A DNA stretch of 64,000 nucleotides from Archangium gephyra (GTDB lineage Bacteria > Myxococcota > Myxococcia > Myxococcales > Myxococcaceae). A program made the translations under genes and the position numbers. This document shows positions 1 through 12,117 of this stretch, piece by piece. The notes beneath the pieces are model-generated. The model did not search any database, was not told the DNA's origin, and was given only the letters and a program-made list of their open reading frames with translations. Position 1 is the stretch's first letter. Each line of letters opens with the position of its first letter. The stretch spans positions 732,501-796,500 of the forward strand of contig NZ_CP011509.1 of the NCBI RefSeq assembly GCF_001027285.1, given 5' to 3'.

Positions 1-2612
1 TGGCCCAGCGCCTCCGCGGGGCGCCCGGCGTCCACCAGCACCAGGCCCAGGGAGCTGACGGGCCCGGCCACGTCCGGGTGCGCCGGCCCGCGCGCCAGCT
101 CCGCGGCCTCCACCGCCCGCTTCAACACCTCGAGCGCCTCGTCCGTCTTCCCGTCCCGCCACAGCGCGCCGCCCAGCGCGTCCAGCGCCATGGCGCGGAA
201 GGCGTGGCGGGGCGAGAGCGAGCGGTCGACGATGGCGAAGCCCTGGCGCAGCGGCTCCAGCGCCTCGGCGTGCCGGCCCAGGGCGCTGAGCGTGGTGCCC
301 AGGCTCACCAGCGAGCTGCCCACGCGCGGATGCTCGGCGCCCAGGGCCTTGCGGAAGGCGGCGTAGGCGTGCTGGTAGGCCTCGAGGGCCTCGGTGTGGC
401 GCCCCTGGGTGCCCAGCGTGTTGCCCAGCCGGCGCAGCACCATGGCCACCTCCGGGCTGTCCGGCGAGGCCACCTTCCGCAGCGCGGCGAGCGCGTTGCG
501 GTGGGACGTCTCCGCGGCGCCCGCGTTGCCCTGGGCGGCGTACACCAGGCCGTGGGCGCTCTCGAGTCCGGCCAGCAGGCGGCCCTCGCGCTTGGTGCGC
601 ACCAGCAGGGCGCGCGCCTGGCGGTACCAGTCATGGCCGTCCTGGACGCGCGCGACGTCATAGGCCACCAGCTGGGTGAGGGCCACCAGCGCCTCGGCGC
701 GCACTTCGTCCAGCCGCACCTCGTCGGCCATCCACATGGCCTCCTTGAGGGTGCGCTCGGCCTCGGAGTTGCCGAAGCCCGCCTGCAACTGGCCCAGCTC
801 CAGCAGGGCCTCGGCCACCAGGGGGTGGTAGCCCAGGGTGTTGGCCTCGGTGGCCACCGGGGAGGCCACGGTCAGCCCCGCGGGGAACTGGCCGGAGATG
901 CGCAGTGCCCGGGCGCGCGCCAGCGCGGTGTGCAGCTCCTCCACCCGGGCGGCCACCTGGGGATCCTTGGGCGGCTCGCTGGCGGCGAGGGGATCCGCCG
1001 TGTCGCACGGGCTGAGCTCGGACAGGCCGCGCACGGCCTCCACGGCGCGCTCCACCACGCGGCCATCCGCCTCGGCGAGCACGTCGGTGAGGGCCTTGAG
1101 CTCCGAGCGCCGCCGCTCCAGGCAGGTGGTGCGCGCGGTGAGCAGCTCCTCGGAGGCCTCGCCGCGCAGCTTCGTCGCCTCGCACGCGCCGCGCTGTCCC
1201 TTCACCCACTGGGAGGCGTAGGCGTCCAGCGAGTCCTTCACGCCATTCCACGTGTCGGCCGCGTAGGGGGCGCCGGTGGCGAGGAAGGCCTGGCGCATGG
1301 CGTCCTGGCGGGGCGCGTCCCACACTCCGTCCAGGCGCGTGGCCACGCTCTGGCACAGGCCCTGGCGCTGGTGCCACTCGCCCACGGCGCCGGCCACCAT
1401 GGCCACGAGGAAGGCGCCGGCCACGGCGACGAAGGCCTGGCGGCGGCGGCGGGCGCGCGGGTCGTCATGGAGCGCGTCCAGCAGCGCCTGCATGGAGACG
1501 TAGCGCTCCTGGGGCTGGACGTGCAGGCCCTTGAGGACGACACGCCGCACCCAGCCAGGCACCCGCGAGTCGCGGGGCGGCGGGCGCAGGCGGCCCTGGA
1601 GGGTGGCGCGGGCGAGCGCGGCGGCCCCGCTGCCCGCGAAGGCGTGCTCGCGGTAGAGGGCGTAGTAGAGCGTGGCGCAGAAGCTGAACTGGTCGGCGCG
1701 CGCGGTGACGGCCTCCTGGCGGTACTGCTCCGGGGCCATGTAGCCCGGGGTGCCCATGATGAGGCCATGGCGCGTCACCGGCGTCTCGCGCGGCTCGCGC
1801 GTGTGCAGGCCGGAGAGGGAGTGGGGCTCGGCGGTGGTGGGCAGCTCGGCGCGAAGGATTTCCGCCAGGTCCACCGGGGTGGGCGTGCCGGGGGTGCCGC
1901 TGCCCTGCTCACAGGCGAGGCCGAAGTCGAAGACGAGCACGCGCCCGTCGCGCCCCACCAGCACGTTGTCCGGCTTGAAGTCGCGGTGGACGAGCCCGGC
2001 GGCGTGCGCGGCCGCCAGTCCCCGGCCCGCCAGCGTGAGGGCCTCCACCACCTCGCGCCAGCCGCGCGGCTGCTCCTTGAGCCACTGCCGCAGCGTGTGG
2101 CCCTCCACCAGCTCCAGGGCGATGAAGACCTGGTCCCCGTGCTCGCCGATGTCGTAGACGGGCAGCACGTTGGGGTGCGACAGGCGGGCCATGGCCTGCG
2201 CCTCGCGCATCAGCCGCAGGCGCGCCTCGCCCCCGTCCAGCCCCTCGCCTCCGGGCAGCAGCAGCTTGATGGCCACCCGGCGGTTGAGCTGGGGATCGAA
2301 CGCCGCGTACACCTCGCCCATGCCGCCCGAGCCCAGGCGCTCCAGCACGAGGTAGCGGCCCACGGAGGTGCCCCGGGGCAGGGGCTGGGCCTCGGGAGCG
2401 GGCAGGGGCAGGGGAAGCGGCGGGCCCACCACGCGTGTGGGCTCGGCCTCGCCCTCGCTCATGCAGGCGTGGGCGCGCAGCAGCTCCTCTTCCAGCACCT
2501 GCGCGAAGTCGTCCGGGTCACCCGCGCGCTCGTCCGGCTGCCGCTCACCCGCCGTTTCCGGTAGGGCGGCTTGTTGCTCCGGTTGGGACCGCTTCAGGCT
2601 CTCCACTGCCAT
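1..2612 (-). CDS. Ser/Thr protein kinase with C-terminal TPR region (3' end outside window)
   Basis: Pkn2-type eukaryotic-like Ser/Thr kinase. At least 870 codons are visible and the reading frame is still open at the left edge. An acidic, proline-rich leader (residues 1-85) precedes a glycine loop GSGGMGEV (94-101), the ATP-binding lysine in VAIK (K116), the catalytic loop HRDFKPDN (D211) and DFG (229-231). The segment between DFG and the GTPGYMAPE motif is unusually long. A hydrophobic stretch near residues 392-411 is the likely single membrane span. After it come Ala/Leu-rich helical repeats read as TPRs, which probably bind partner proteins on the other side of the membrane. The ATG lies at the start of the coherent coding region. 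The gene is divergent from the MFS gene. The family call is secure; the substrate is unknown. Confidence 0.93.
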   Translation of the reverse strand, partial: MAVESLKRSQPEQQAALPETAGERQPDERAGDPDDFAQVLEEELLRAHACMSEGEAEPTRVVGPPLPLPLPAPEAQPLPRGTSVGRYLVLERLGSGGMGEVYAAFDPQLNRRVAIKLLLPGGEGLDGGEARLRLMREAQAMARLSHPNVLPVYDIGEHGDQVFIALELVEGHTLRQWLKEQPRGWREVVEALTLAGRGLAAAHAAGLVHRDFKPDNVLVGRDGRVLVFDFGLACEQGSGTPGTPTPVDLAEILRAELPTTAEPHSLSGLHTREPRETPVTRHGLIMGTPGYMAPEQYRQEAVTARADQFSFCATLYYALYREHAFAGSGAAALARATLQGRLRPPPRDSRVPGWVRRVVLKGLHVQPQERYVSMQALLDALHDDPRARRRRQAFVAVAGAFLVAMVAGAVGEWHQRQGLCQSVATRLDGVWDAPRQDAMRQAFLATGAPYAADTWNGVKDSLDAYASQWVKGQRGACEATKLRGEASEELLTARTTCLERRRSELKALTDVLAEADGRVVERAVEAVRGLSELSPCDTADPLAASEPPKDPQVAARVEELHTALARARALRISGQFPAGLTVASPVATEANTLGYHPLVAEALLELGQLQAGFGNSEAERTLKEAMWMADEVRLDEVRAEALVALTQLVAYDVARVQDGHDWYRQARALLVRTKREGRLLAGLESAHGLVYAAQGNAGAAETSHRNALAALRKVASPDSPEVAMVLRRLGNTLGTQGRHTEALEAYQHAYAAFRKALGAEHPRVGSSLVSLGTTLSALGRHAEALEPLRQGFAIVDRSLSPRHAFRAMALDALGGALWRDGKTDEALEVLKRAVEAAELARGPAHPDVAGPVSSLGLVLVDAGRPAEALG

Positions 2613-2909
2613 CCCCCTGACGACGTCAGGCCCTCGTTACATGACGGGGTCAGAATATTACAATCGCGAAAAAACAGGAAGATTGTTGAACCACGTCCAC
2701 GAGGAACTTCGCTTCTACACCGCGCCGCATCATGGCCCAAAGCGTCCATGGTGTCTTGCAGCCGGGCGGACGGGCCCCTGGAAGCTGGAGAGGGCATGAG
2801 AGGCGGGGTGGAGGCCCCGGTTGACCCTACTTTTAACGAGAGGTGGATCCGTTCGCTTGGGGCTGGGAAGAAGCGGGCGAGGGCCTACACCGGGTGAGGA
2901 GAATCGGGA
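2613..2909. promoter_or_regulatory. Divergent intergenic region, kinase / MFS exporter
   Basis: This 297-base gap separates two divergent genes. It holds the only clearly A+T-richer patch nearby (about 2638-2700), including an A6 run. On the minus strand TAATAT (2655-2660) resembles a -10 box 43 bases before the kinase ATG, but no good -35 was found. On the plus strand a GTGAGGAG run just before 2910 serves as ribosome-binding site for the MFS gene. No small gene is convincing here. Confidence 0.35.
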
Positions 2910-4247
2910 ATGGCGGTGCGAGGAGCGGAAGGGCAGCGGGAGAGCGGGTGGAGGTTCCTGCTGAGGGCGCTGGCGCACCGCAACTACCGGCTCTTCTTCA
3001 TGGGGCAGAGCGTGTCGCTGGTGGGGACGTGGCTGACGCGGGTGGCGACGAGCTGGCTGGTGTACCGGCTGAGCGGCTCGGCGTGGCTGCTGGGGGTGGT
3101 GATGTTCTGCGGGCAGATTCCGTCGCTGGTGCTGGCGCCCTTGGCGGGGGTGCTGGTGGACCGGTGGAACCGGCACCGGTTGCTGGTGGTGACGCAGGTG
3201 CTGGCGATGCTGCAGTCCTTCGCGCTGGCGGTGCTGGCGCTGACGGGCGTCATCGCGGTGTGGCACGTGGGGGCGCTGTGCGTGGTGCAGGGGTTGATCA
3301 ACGCCTTCGACGTGCCGGGGCGGCAGGCCTTCGTGGTGGAGATGGTGGAGGACCGGGCGGATCTGCCGAACGCGATTGCGCTCAACTCCTCCATGTTCAA
3401 CGTGGCGCGGCTGTTGGGCCCGTCGGTGGCGGGAGGGCTGATCGCCTGGGTGGGAGAGGGGGGGTGCTTCCTGATGGATGGCTTCAGCTACCTGGCGGTG
3501 ATCGCCTCGCTGCTGGCGATGCGGCTGACGAGGACGCCGCGGGTGGAGCCGCACGGGGAGGTGTGGAAGGAGCTGAAGGAGGGCTTCCGGTACGCGTACC
3601 ACTTCACGCCGATCCGGGCGCTGCTGGGGATGCTGGCGGTGATGAGCGTGATGGGGATGTCGTACACGGTGCTGATGCCGCTGATGGCGACGCGGGTGCT
3701 GGAGGGGGGCCCCTCGACGCTGGGGTTCCTGATGGCGGCCACGGGGCTGGGGGCGCTGGGAGGAGCGGGGTACCTGGCGTCGAGGAGGTCGGTGAGGGGA
3801 TTCGGGAAGACGATCGTGCGGACGGGGGCGCTGTTCGGAGCGGGGCTGGTGGCGTTCGCGGTGTCGAGGTGGGTGGGGGTGTCGCTGGTGCTGCTGGTGG
3901 TGGTGGGCTTCGGGATGATGGTGATGATGGGGGCGAGCAACACGCTGCTGCAGACGATCGTCGAGGAGCGGATGAGGGGGAGGGTGATGAGCTTCTACGC
4001 GATGGCGCTGATTGGAACGGCGCCGTTCGGGAGCCTGCTGGCGGGGGCGTTGGCGGCGCGGATCGGAGCGCCGGCGACGATTGGAGTGGGAGGGGTGGTG
4101 TGCCTGGGAGTGGCGGGGTGGTTCGGGGTGAAGCTGCCGGCGCTGAGAGAGGTGGTGCGGCCCATCTACGAGCGATTGGGCATCATCCCCGAGGTGGCGA
4201 GCGGGATGCGCGAGGGCGCGAGCCGGATGGGCCCGGCGAAGGACTGA
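2910..4247 (+). CDS. MFS transporter, EntS/MFS_3-type exporter
   Basis: A 445-residue membrane protein with about 10-12 hydrophobic segments, the usual length for the major facilitator superfamily. The N-terminal part reads RALAHRNYRLFFMGQSVS then GTWLTRVATSWLVYRLSGS, which is typical of the MFS_3 (EntS-like) exporter branch. The loop between TM2 and TM3 has the motif-A-like GVLVDRWNRHRLL. A second-half motif GASNTLLQTIVEERMRGRVMS is also characteristic of this branch. It probably exports a small molecule by proton antiport. No siderophore or antibiotic genes lie beside it, so the substrate cannot be inferred. The start is preceded by GTGAGGAGAA. It may be regulated from the region shared with the divergent kinase gene. 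Confidence 0.9.
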   Translation: MAVRGAEGQRESGWRFLLRALAHRNYRLFFMGQSVSLVGTWLTRVATSWLVYRLSGSAWLLGVVMFCGQIPSLVLAPLAGVLVDRWNRHRLLVVTQVLAMLQSFALAVLALTGVIAVWHVGALCVVQGLINAFDVPGRQAFVVEMVEDRADLPNAIALNSSMFNVARLLGPSVAGGLIAWVGEGGCFLMDGFSYLAVIASLLAMRLTRTPRVEPHGEVWKELKEGFRYAYHFTPIRALLGMLAVMSVMGMSYTVLMPLMATRVLEGGPSTLGFLMAATGLGALGGAGYLASRRSVRGFGKTIVRTGALFGAGLVAFAVSRWVGVSLVLLVVVGFGMMVMMGASNTLLQTIVEERMRGRVMSFYAMALIGTAPFGSLLAGALAARIGAPATIGVGGVVCLGVAGWFGVKLPALREVVRPIYERLGIIPEVASGMREGASRMGPAKD

Positions 4248-4291
4248 GCCCCTTTTGCTCGAGCGAGCCCATGTCCCATCCGAGCCCATTT

Positions 4292-4350
4292 CCCCTCTCC
4301 CCTCGGGAGAGGGACGGGGTGAGGGTATCTCGGTTCCCGGGTTGAACCCC
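4292..4350 (+). repeat. Dispersed hairpin repeat, copy 1
   Basis: The core reads CCCTCTCCC, a three-base loop, then GGGAGAGGG, followed by ACGGGGTGAGGGTATC and a weaker TTCCCGGGTT tail. The arms are fully complementary (9 bp). The element lies between the convergent ends of the MFS and hypothetical genes. The same core recurs five more times in the window. Structure suggests a 3'-end hairpin or terminator-like role; this is inference. Confidence 0.9.
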
Positions 4351-4370
4351 GAGGCTGGCGGCGTGGCTCC

Positions 4371-4931
4371 TCAAGGCAAGGATGCAGGCTCACTCGTGAA
4401 GAGCGCGTGGAAGAGCGTGGTGTTCGGTGGTTCCACCGGCTCGACGTAGAGCGGAATGTGAATGTCGGCCATGTCGCGCGGGAGCGCGTCCACGCGGAAG
4501 TTCGCTTCAATCCTCCGGGAAATGGCATCGGCGGGGTGTTGCATCTCATCAGGGAGCGGATCGAAGAAGACCTTGCGGTTGTGGCGCTTCTTGTCCATCA
4601 CGACGTACTGCACTCCATAAACCGTATAGACGGGTGCGAGGATGCTGACGCATCCAACGACGATGAACCGGTGCGCGCTCGATGGATTGTCTACAGGCGA
4701 GTAGGCCGCGCAACGAAAGCAGGCATCGGGCGTAGCGGTGGCATTGCCAAGAGTGAAACCAGGAAGCTTCCGCTTGAGTTCATCCAGGAGTGCCCACCAT
4801 TGCCCGAGCTTCTCGAGCTCTTGCTCCCATAGGTCGGTGAGCCTCTTGTGCTCGGAGCTGCCAGCGTAAGCCTTGTCGGCCCGCCAGTATTTCCGCGCAA
4901 TAGCCAGGAGCTCTTCTGTCGAGAGGGGCAT
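4371..4931 (-). CDS. Hypothetical protein
   Basis: A 186-residue soluble protein of unrecognised family. The N-terminal third is helical and charged (TEELLAIARKYWRADKAY, then a Trp/Glu/Leu-rich stretch to about residue 50). The middle contains two cysteines in DACFRCAAY and a hydrophobic beta-like stretch around VVGCVSILAPVYTVYGVQYVV. The C-terminus is Pro- and Glu-rich. Composition is balanced (W, Y, F, H, C all present) and base composition is less extreme than its neighbours, consistent with a real accessory gene. It is flanked by a hairpin repeat downstream and the bestrophin gene upstream on the same strand. There is no signal peptide or clear membrane helix. Function unknown; an immunity-like or accessory role cannot be excluded. 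Confidence 0.65.
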   Translation of the reverse strand: MPLSTEELLAIARKYWRADKAYAGSSEHKRLTDLWEQELEKLGQWWALLDELKRKLPGFTLGNATATPDACFRCAAYSPVDNPSSAHRFIVVGCVSILAPVYTVYGVQYVVMDKKRHNRKVFFDPLPDEMQHPADAISRRIEANFRVDALPRDMADIHIPLYVEPVEPPNTTLFHALFTSEPASLP

Positions 4932-5026
4932 GCGGTTAGCGCCGATTACAGAAAGTGACAGACAACCAGGTCAAGCCATGGGGACCGGTGAGGTATCGAG
5001 CGTGTTTCCTCCGCGATACGGAGCCG

Positions 5027-6004
5027 TCACCCCTCCGTGTGCCGGGGCTCGGAGAACTCCGCTTCCAGGCGCCACGGCCGTGACACCGTGAGTTCCTCTT
5101 CCTCGAGCAGGGCGAGCAGGTTGCCCTGGATGGTGTCGCAGATGGGGTCCAGCGGCAGGTGGCTGAGGTTCCTGGGGGAGAAGGGATTCTCCAGCTCGAC
5201 GGCGATCTGATCGATGGCGAGGAGCGGGTAGGCGACGAGCGCCGTCACGAGCCCGGGGAGCCACCAGGTGCCCACGACGGCGATGGGCAGGGCGATCAGG
5301 TAGAGCACGATGAAGCGCCGCAGCTTGGAGGTGTGGACCTGGGGCAGGGGCGTCTTGAGGATGCGCTCGCAGCCGCCCACGTGGTCGATGAGCTGGGCGC
5401 GCTCGCGCTCGACGGCGAGGAAGCTGACGCGGTCCATCTCCCCGTGGTCCACGGCCTCGCGCAGCAGGCGGGCGATGACCTGGGCGACGAACGTGGGCAT
5501 GTGCTGCGCGCGGGCGATGCGCTCCACCGCGCGGTCATCCCGCAGCAGCGGACGCAGCTCGGGCAGCTCGCGCTCGCCGCGCAGGCTGCGCCGGGACACG
5601 TGGCAGAAGGCGGCCGTCCAGCGCACGAAGCGCTCGCGCCACTCCGGGTCGCTCGAGCCATACGTGAGCCCCGCGATGGCCAGGTTGCGCGACTGGTTGA
5701 CGATGCCGCCCCACAGCTTGCGTGCCTCCCACCAGCGCTCGTAGCCGCTGTTGGTGCGCAGCACGAGCAGCAGTGCGAGGAAGGCGGCGGTGAACTGCAC
5801 GGGGCCACTGCCCAGGGGCTCCCAGTCGAGCACCTCGTGCACGAGCCCGACGAGCAGCCCGTAGAGCGCGAACAGGAGCACCCGCGGCATCACGAGCGGT
5901 GTCACCGTGCCATGCCACGCGAGCGCGTCCCGCCAGAAGCGCTGGGCCCAGTGGGTTTGCTGAGCGGCCACCGGCGGCGGGGTCCTGTCCGAGCTCGAAG
6001 GCAT
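5027..6004 (-). CDS. Bestrophin-like (UPF0187) anion channel
   Basis: About 325 residues from the chosen ATG. The frame stays open a further 43 codons upstream, but that part has no membrane or family character and would run through the divergent carbonic anhydrase start. Family features: an N-terminal hydrophobic helix pair, the signature RTNSGYERWWEARKLWGGIVNQSRN near residue 85-110, a central charged helical part, a second hydrophobic pair (LRRFIVLYLIALPIAVVGTWW), and the hallmark IDQIAVELENPFSPRNLSHLPLD near the C-terminus. Bacterial homologues form pentameric chloride channels in the inner membrane. It is divergent from carbonic anhydrase. Bicarbonate permeation would make sense with that neighbour, but this is inference. 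Confidence 0.9.
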   Translation of the reverse strand: MPSSSDRTPPPVAAQQTHWAQRFWRDALAWHGTVTPLVMPRVLLFALYGLLVGLVHEVLDWEPLGSGPVQFTAAFLALLLVLRTNSGYERWWEARKLWGGIVNQSRNLAIAGLTYGSSDPEWRERFVRWTAAFCHVSRRSLRGERELPELRPLLRDDRAVERIARAQHMPTFVAQVIARLLREAVDHGEMDRVSFLAVERERAQLIDHVGGCERILKTPLPQVHTSKLRRFIVLYLIALPIAVVGTWWLPGLVTALVAYPLLAIDQIAVELENPFSPRNLSHLPLDPICDTIQGNLLALLEEEELTVSRPWRLEAEFSEPRHTEG

Positions 6005-6116
6005 ACGCAGAGAGGTAGGTCTCCGGGGAAGTCGTGACAAGGACGTAACCGGGCGAGCGGCCGCCGGGTGCGGATTCCGGTGGACGGCACCACCCATGGA
6101 AGAGAGGCTCACGGCC

Positions 6117-6761
6117 ATGACCATCGCAGGCATTCCCCCCGCTCCCCTGCCCGCCGATCAGGCGCTCCAGCGCCTGCGGGAGGGCAACCGCCGTTTCGTC
6201 CAGCACATCCGCATCCCGGACGCGGCGGGCGAGCGGTCCGCGCTGGCCGCCGGCCAGAGTCCGTTCGCCAGCATCCTGTCGTGCTCGGACTCGCGGGTGC
6301 CGTCCGAGCTCGTCTTCGATCAGGGGCTGGGGGACCTCTTCGTCATCCGCGTAGCGGGCAACGTGGTGGCGCCTTCGCTGATCGGGAGCGTGGAGTTCGC
6401 GGCGGCCACCTTCGGCACGCGCCTGGTGGTGGTGATGGGCCACTCGCGCTGCGGCGCCATCAAGGCGACGCTGGACTCCATCCAGCACAGCGTGGACTCG
6501 CCCTCGGAGAACATCCGCGACATCGTGGACCGGTGCCGGCCGGCGGTGGAGAGTGTGGTGCACGCGGCCGGTCCAAACGTGGACGGGCAGCGGCTGGTGC
6601 ACGAGGCCGTGCGCGCCAACGTCCGGCAGTCCTGTGCCCACCTGCGCCACGGCAGCCGGCTGCTCGAGCGGCTCATCCAGGAAGAGGGATTGATGGTCGT
6701 CGGCGCCGACTACTCGCTGGACACCGGCGAGGTCGACTTCTTCGACGGCATGCCGCGGTAG
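6117..6761 (+). CDS. Beta-class carbonic anhydrase
   Basis: Interconverts CO2 and bicarbonate in the cytoplasm. The zinc-site motifs are intact: CSDSR (C56, D58, R60) and GHSRCGA (H109, C112), giving the Cys-His-Cys plus Asp/Arg arrangement of beta enzymes. At 214 residues the length is normal. An ATG seven codons upstream (6096) is in frame, but GAGAGG lies between the two ATGs and fits as ribosome-binding site for 6117. The gene is divergent from the bestrophin gene, with about 110 bases between the starts, so both may share a control region. Some carbonic anhydrases work with bicarbonate transporters or bestrophins; a joint role here is plausible but unproven. Confidence 0.93.
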   Translation: MTIAGIPPAPLPADQALQRLREGNRRFVQHIRIPDAAGERSALAAGQSPFASILSCSDSRVPSELVFDQGLGDLFVIRVAGNVVAPSLIGSVEFAAATFGTRLVVVMGHSRCGAIKATLDSIQHSVDSPSENIRDIVDRCRPAVESVVHAAGPNVDGQRLVHEAVRANVRQSCAHLRHGSRLLERLIQEEGLMVVGADYSLDTGEVDFFDGMPR

Positions 6762-7040
6762 CGTCTCCGACGGCCCGCATGCCTCGCCGGGCCCATCGGT
6801 GGAAGAAGGAGCCGTGCCGCGAGGGCCAGGACGTGCAGTGGCCCGGCGGACATACGTGGAGTCTCCCTTCCCCTACCACTCAAGCCATGGAGGGACATGG
6901 GGAGTGGCCCGCGCCGGGTGCCATGGTCCAGGTGGAGGGGTGGGGCGGGAGTGCCTGCCCGCCCGCTTCAACGAACTCCACATGCGGGCGTGCCGGGGTA
7001 GGCTGCGCGCCCCATCACGCCAGACCGACGAGGAACCGCG

Positions 7041-10358
<3,318 letters not shown>

Positions 10359-10430
10359 GGAAGTCCGCGAGCAAGAAGCAAAGAAACAAGAAGCACAGAA
10401 AACAGAAAGGAGAGGGGAGCGCGGCAACTT

Positions 10431-10482
10431 CCCCTCTCCCTCCGGGAGAGGGACGGGGTGAGGGTATCGAGCATCCCAGGTT
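10431..10482 (+). repeat. Dispersed hairpin repeat, copy 2
   Basis: Same core as copy 1 (CCCTCTCCC, loop TCC, GGGAGAGGG, then ACGGGGTGAGGGTATC) with tail CATCCCAGGTTGCCCC. It sits between the convergent ends of the amidohydrolase and a lipoprotein gene. It is preceded by a roughly 60-base tract of A and G with some C and no T (10366-10428) of unknown role. Confidence 0.9.
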
Positions 10483-10542
10483 GCCCCTGTGTCTGCTCCC
10501 CTGGGGTGAGGGACCTGATTCACCGGGCCCCACCCCGCCCCA

Positions 10543-11862
10543 TCACTTCACTTCAGGAACCACGGTCCCGCCCTCGACGGAGGGCGAGTGTGAGATCCGG
10601 ATGGCCGGGTCATCCACGAGCGCTCCGTTCTTCTTCACGCGGGAGCCGAGGATGACCTGGAGGGGAGGCTCGTCGATGACGGGAGCGGCGCACCAGGCGA
10701 CGAAGTGCGTCCCATCGGCGTAGGCGACATCCTGCTGGACCTCGCGGACGAACTCACCGGTGGAGAGCGCGAAGCCAACCGGGGAGGCGAGAGAACCATC
10801 GGCGCGCACGAAGTTGCCGCGGACGGAGAAGCGCTCCGGGCTCAAGCGGCTCCAGGTGGCGAGCACGCGCGAGCCGTCGTAGGTGACGGCTGCGTCGAGC
10901 TCATCGTCCGGGCTCGTCTCGATGAGGAAACCATCGCTATCGGGCACGGAGCCATTGGGCTTCACGAGCGTGCCGAAGATGTCGCGGGTACCGAGGCGCG
11001 TGTCGCTCCAGGCGACGAAGAACCCGTGCTTGGTGGCGACGACGTCCGGGAAGGACTGCACGCCGGTCGAGTCGGAGACCCTGATGCCGGACGGGTCGAG
11101 CACGGTGCCATCGGAGCGCACGCGTGCGGCGACGAGCTTGGGCGAGCCGGTGCGCTCGTCGCTCCAGACGACGAGGAAGCGGTCATGGCCCCAGGTGGCG
11201 GAGATGCCGAACGAGGAGAGGGCGGGGGCGGGAGAGGAGATGACGAGCTCCCGCGTACCGAGGCCCATGTCATCGGACTCCACGATGACGCCGCGGATGC
11301 CGCGGGGGTCGCCGGAGTCGGGCCAGGCGACCAGACACTTGCGCCAGCCGCAGGCGATGGTGGGCGCGGGAGAAGGACTGGCGAAGATGTCGGCGATGGG
11401 CAGGACGGGAGGCACCACGGTGCCGTCGCGGTTCACGCGGACGAGGTAGAGCGTGAGCGTCCCCTGCCAGACGACGAGGAACTGCTTGCCGTCGTAGGCG
11501 ACCGCGGGGTCACCCACCTCGACAGTGGGGTCCAGGTTGAGCCGGATGCTGTCGGGGTCGAGCAGCTTGCCGTCCGTGGACACGCGCGCGCCGAAGAGCT
11601 CACTGGGCCGGAGCACGTCACGCCAGACGGTGAGGAATTGCCGCCCATCCGTGGCCATCGCCGGGACGGCGGCGAAGGTGGGCGAGGACCAGGTGGGAAA
11701 GACACGCTGCCTGTCCCCGGTGTCGTGCATCGCGGAGACGGAGCGCTCCGCGTGCGCGTCTGCCTCCGGAGCTTCGGGCACGGCGCCGCACGCGGCGAGC
11801 ACGAGCGTTCCCAGCACGAACCACTTCCAGCTCCGGCGTGGAGCCTGCATCTCGAACGTCAT
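10543..11862 (-). CDS. Putative beta-propeller lipoprotein
   Basis: 439 residues from an ATG preceded by GAGGGG on the minus strand. The frame is open much further upstream, but that extension lacks protein character. The N-terminus is a type II signal peptide (WKWFVLGTLVLAACG) with the lipobox cysteine near residue 23, so the protein is probably membrane-anchored. The rest is built of about six repeats of roughly 55-60 residues. Each contains an aromatic/hydrophobic strand and the motif FLVVWSDERTG or variants (FLTVWRD, FFVAWSDTRLG, LATWSRLS), alternating with GTLVKPNG-type turns, which suggests a beta-propeller. No catalytic residues are recognised. It is divergent from another propeller-like lipoprotein gene (255 bases apart). 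Function unknown, probably surface binding. Confidence 0.82.
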   Translation of the reverse strand: MTFEMQAPRRSWKWFVLGTLVLAACGAVPEAPEADAHAERSVSAMHDTGDRQRVFPTWSSPTFAAVPAMATDGRQFLTVWRDVLRPSELFGARVSTDGKLLDPDSIRLNLDPTVEVGDPAVAYDGKQFLVVWQGTLTLYLVRVNRDGTVVPPVLPIADIFASPSPAPTIACGWRKCLVAWPDSGDPRGIRGVIVESDDMGLGTRELVISSPAPALSSFGISATWGHDRFLVVWSDERTGSPKLVAARVRSDGTVLDPSGIRVSDSTGVQSFPDVVATKHGFFVAWSDTRLGTRDIFGTLVKPNGSVPDSDGFLIETSPDDELDAAVTYDGSRVLATWSRLSPERFSVRGNFVRADGSLASPVGFALSTGEFVREVQQDVAYADGTHFVAWCAAPVIDEPPLQVILGSRVKKNGALVDDPAIRISHSPSVEGGTVVPEVK

Positions 11863-12117
11863 GGAACAACCCCCCTCGAGTGAACGACGGGGGGCAAGGT
11901 CCGTCTCGGGCAGGAGGGGAACAACATCCCCGAGGTGAGGCCCGAGCGCCGGTTGGAGGACGGTGCCAGAGCCTCGGGGCGCACACGGCGCTCGCCTGCC
12001 TGTCGGGGGCGCCAGCACACGACGGGCGCCGCCACCCCGCCAGACGATGGCGGCCGCCTCACGCGTGCACAAGCTCGCGGGGTCCGCGGGGACGCGGTCG
12101 AGCGCGAGGGGGGCGGC

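Noticed and set aside
78-2564. Long plus-strand open frame (828 codons) opposite the left-edge kinase
   Set aside because: Its translation is Gly/Ala/Arg/Leu/His-biased without any domain, while the minus strand encodes an intact kinase; it is an antisense shadow of GC-rich coding DNA.
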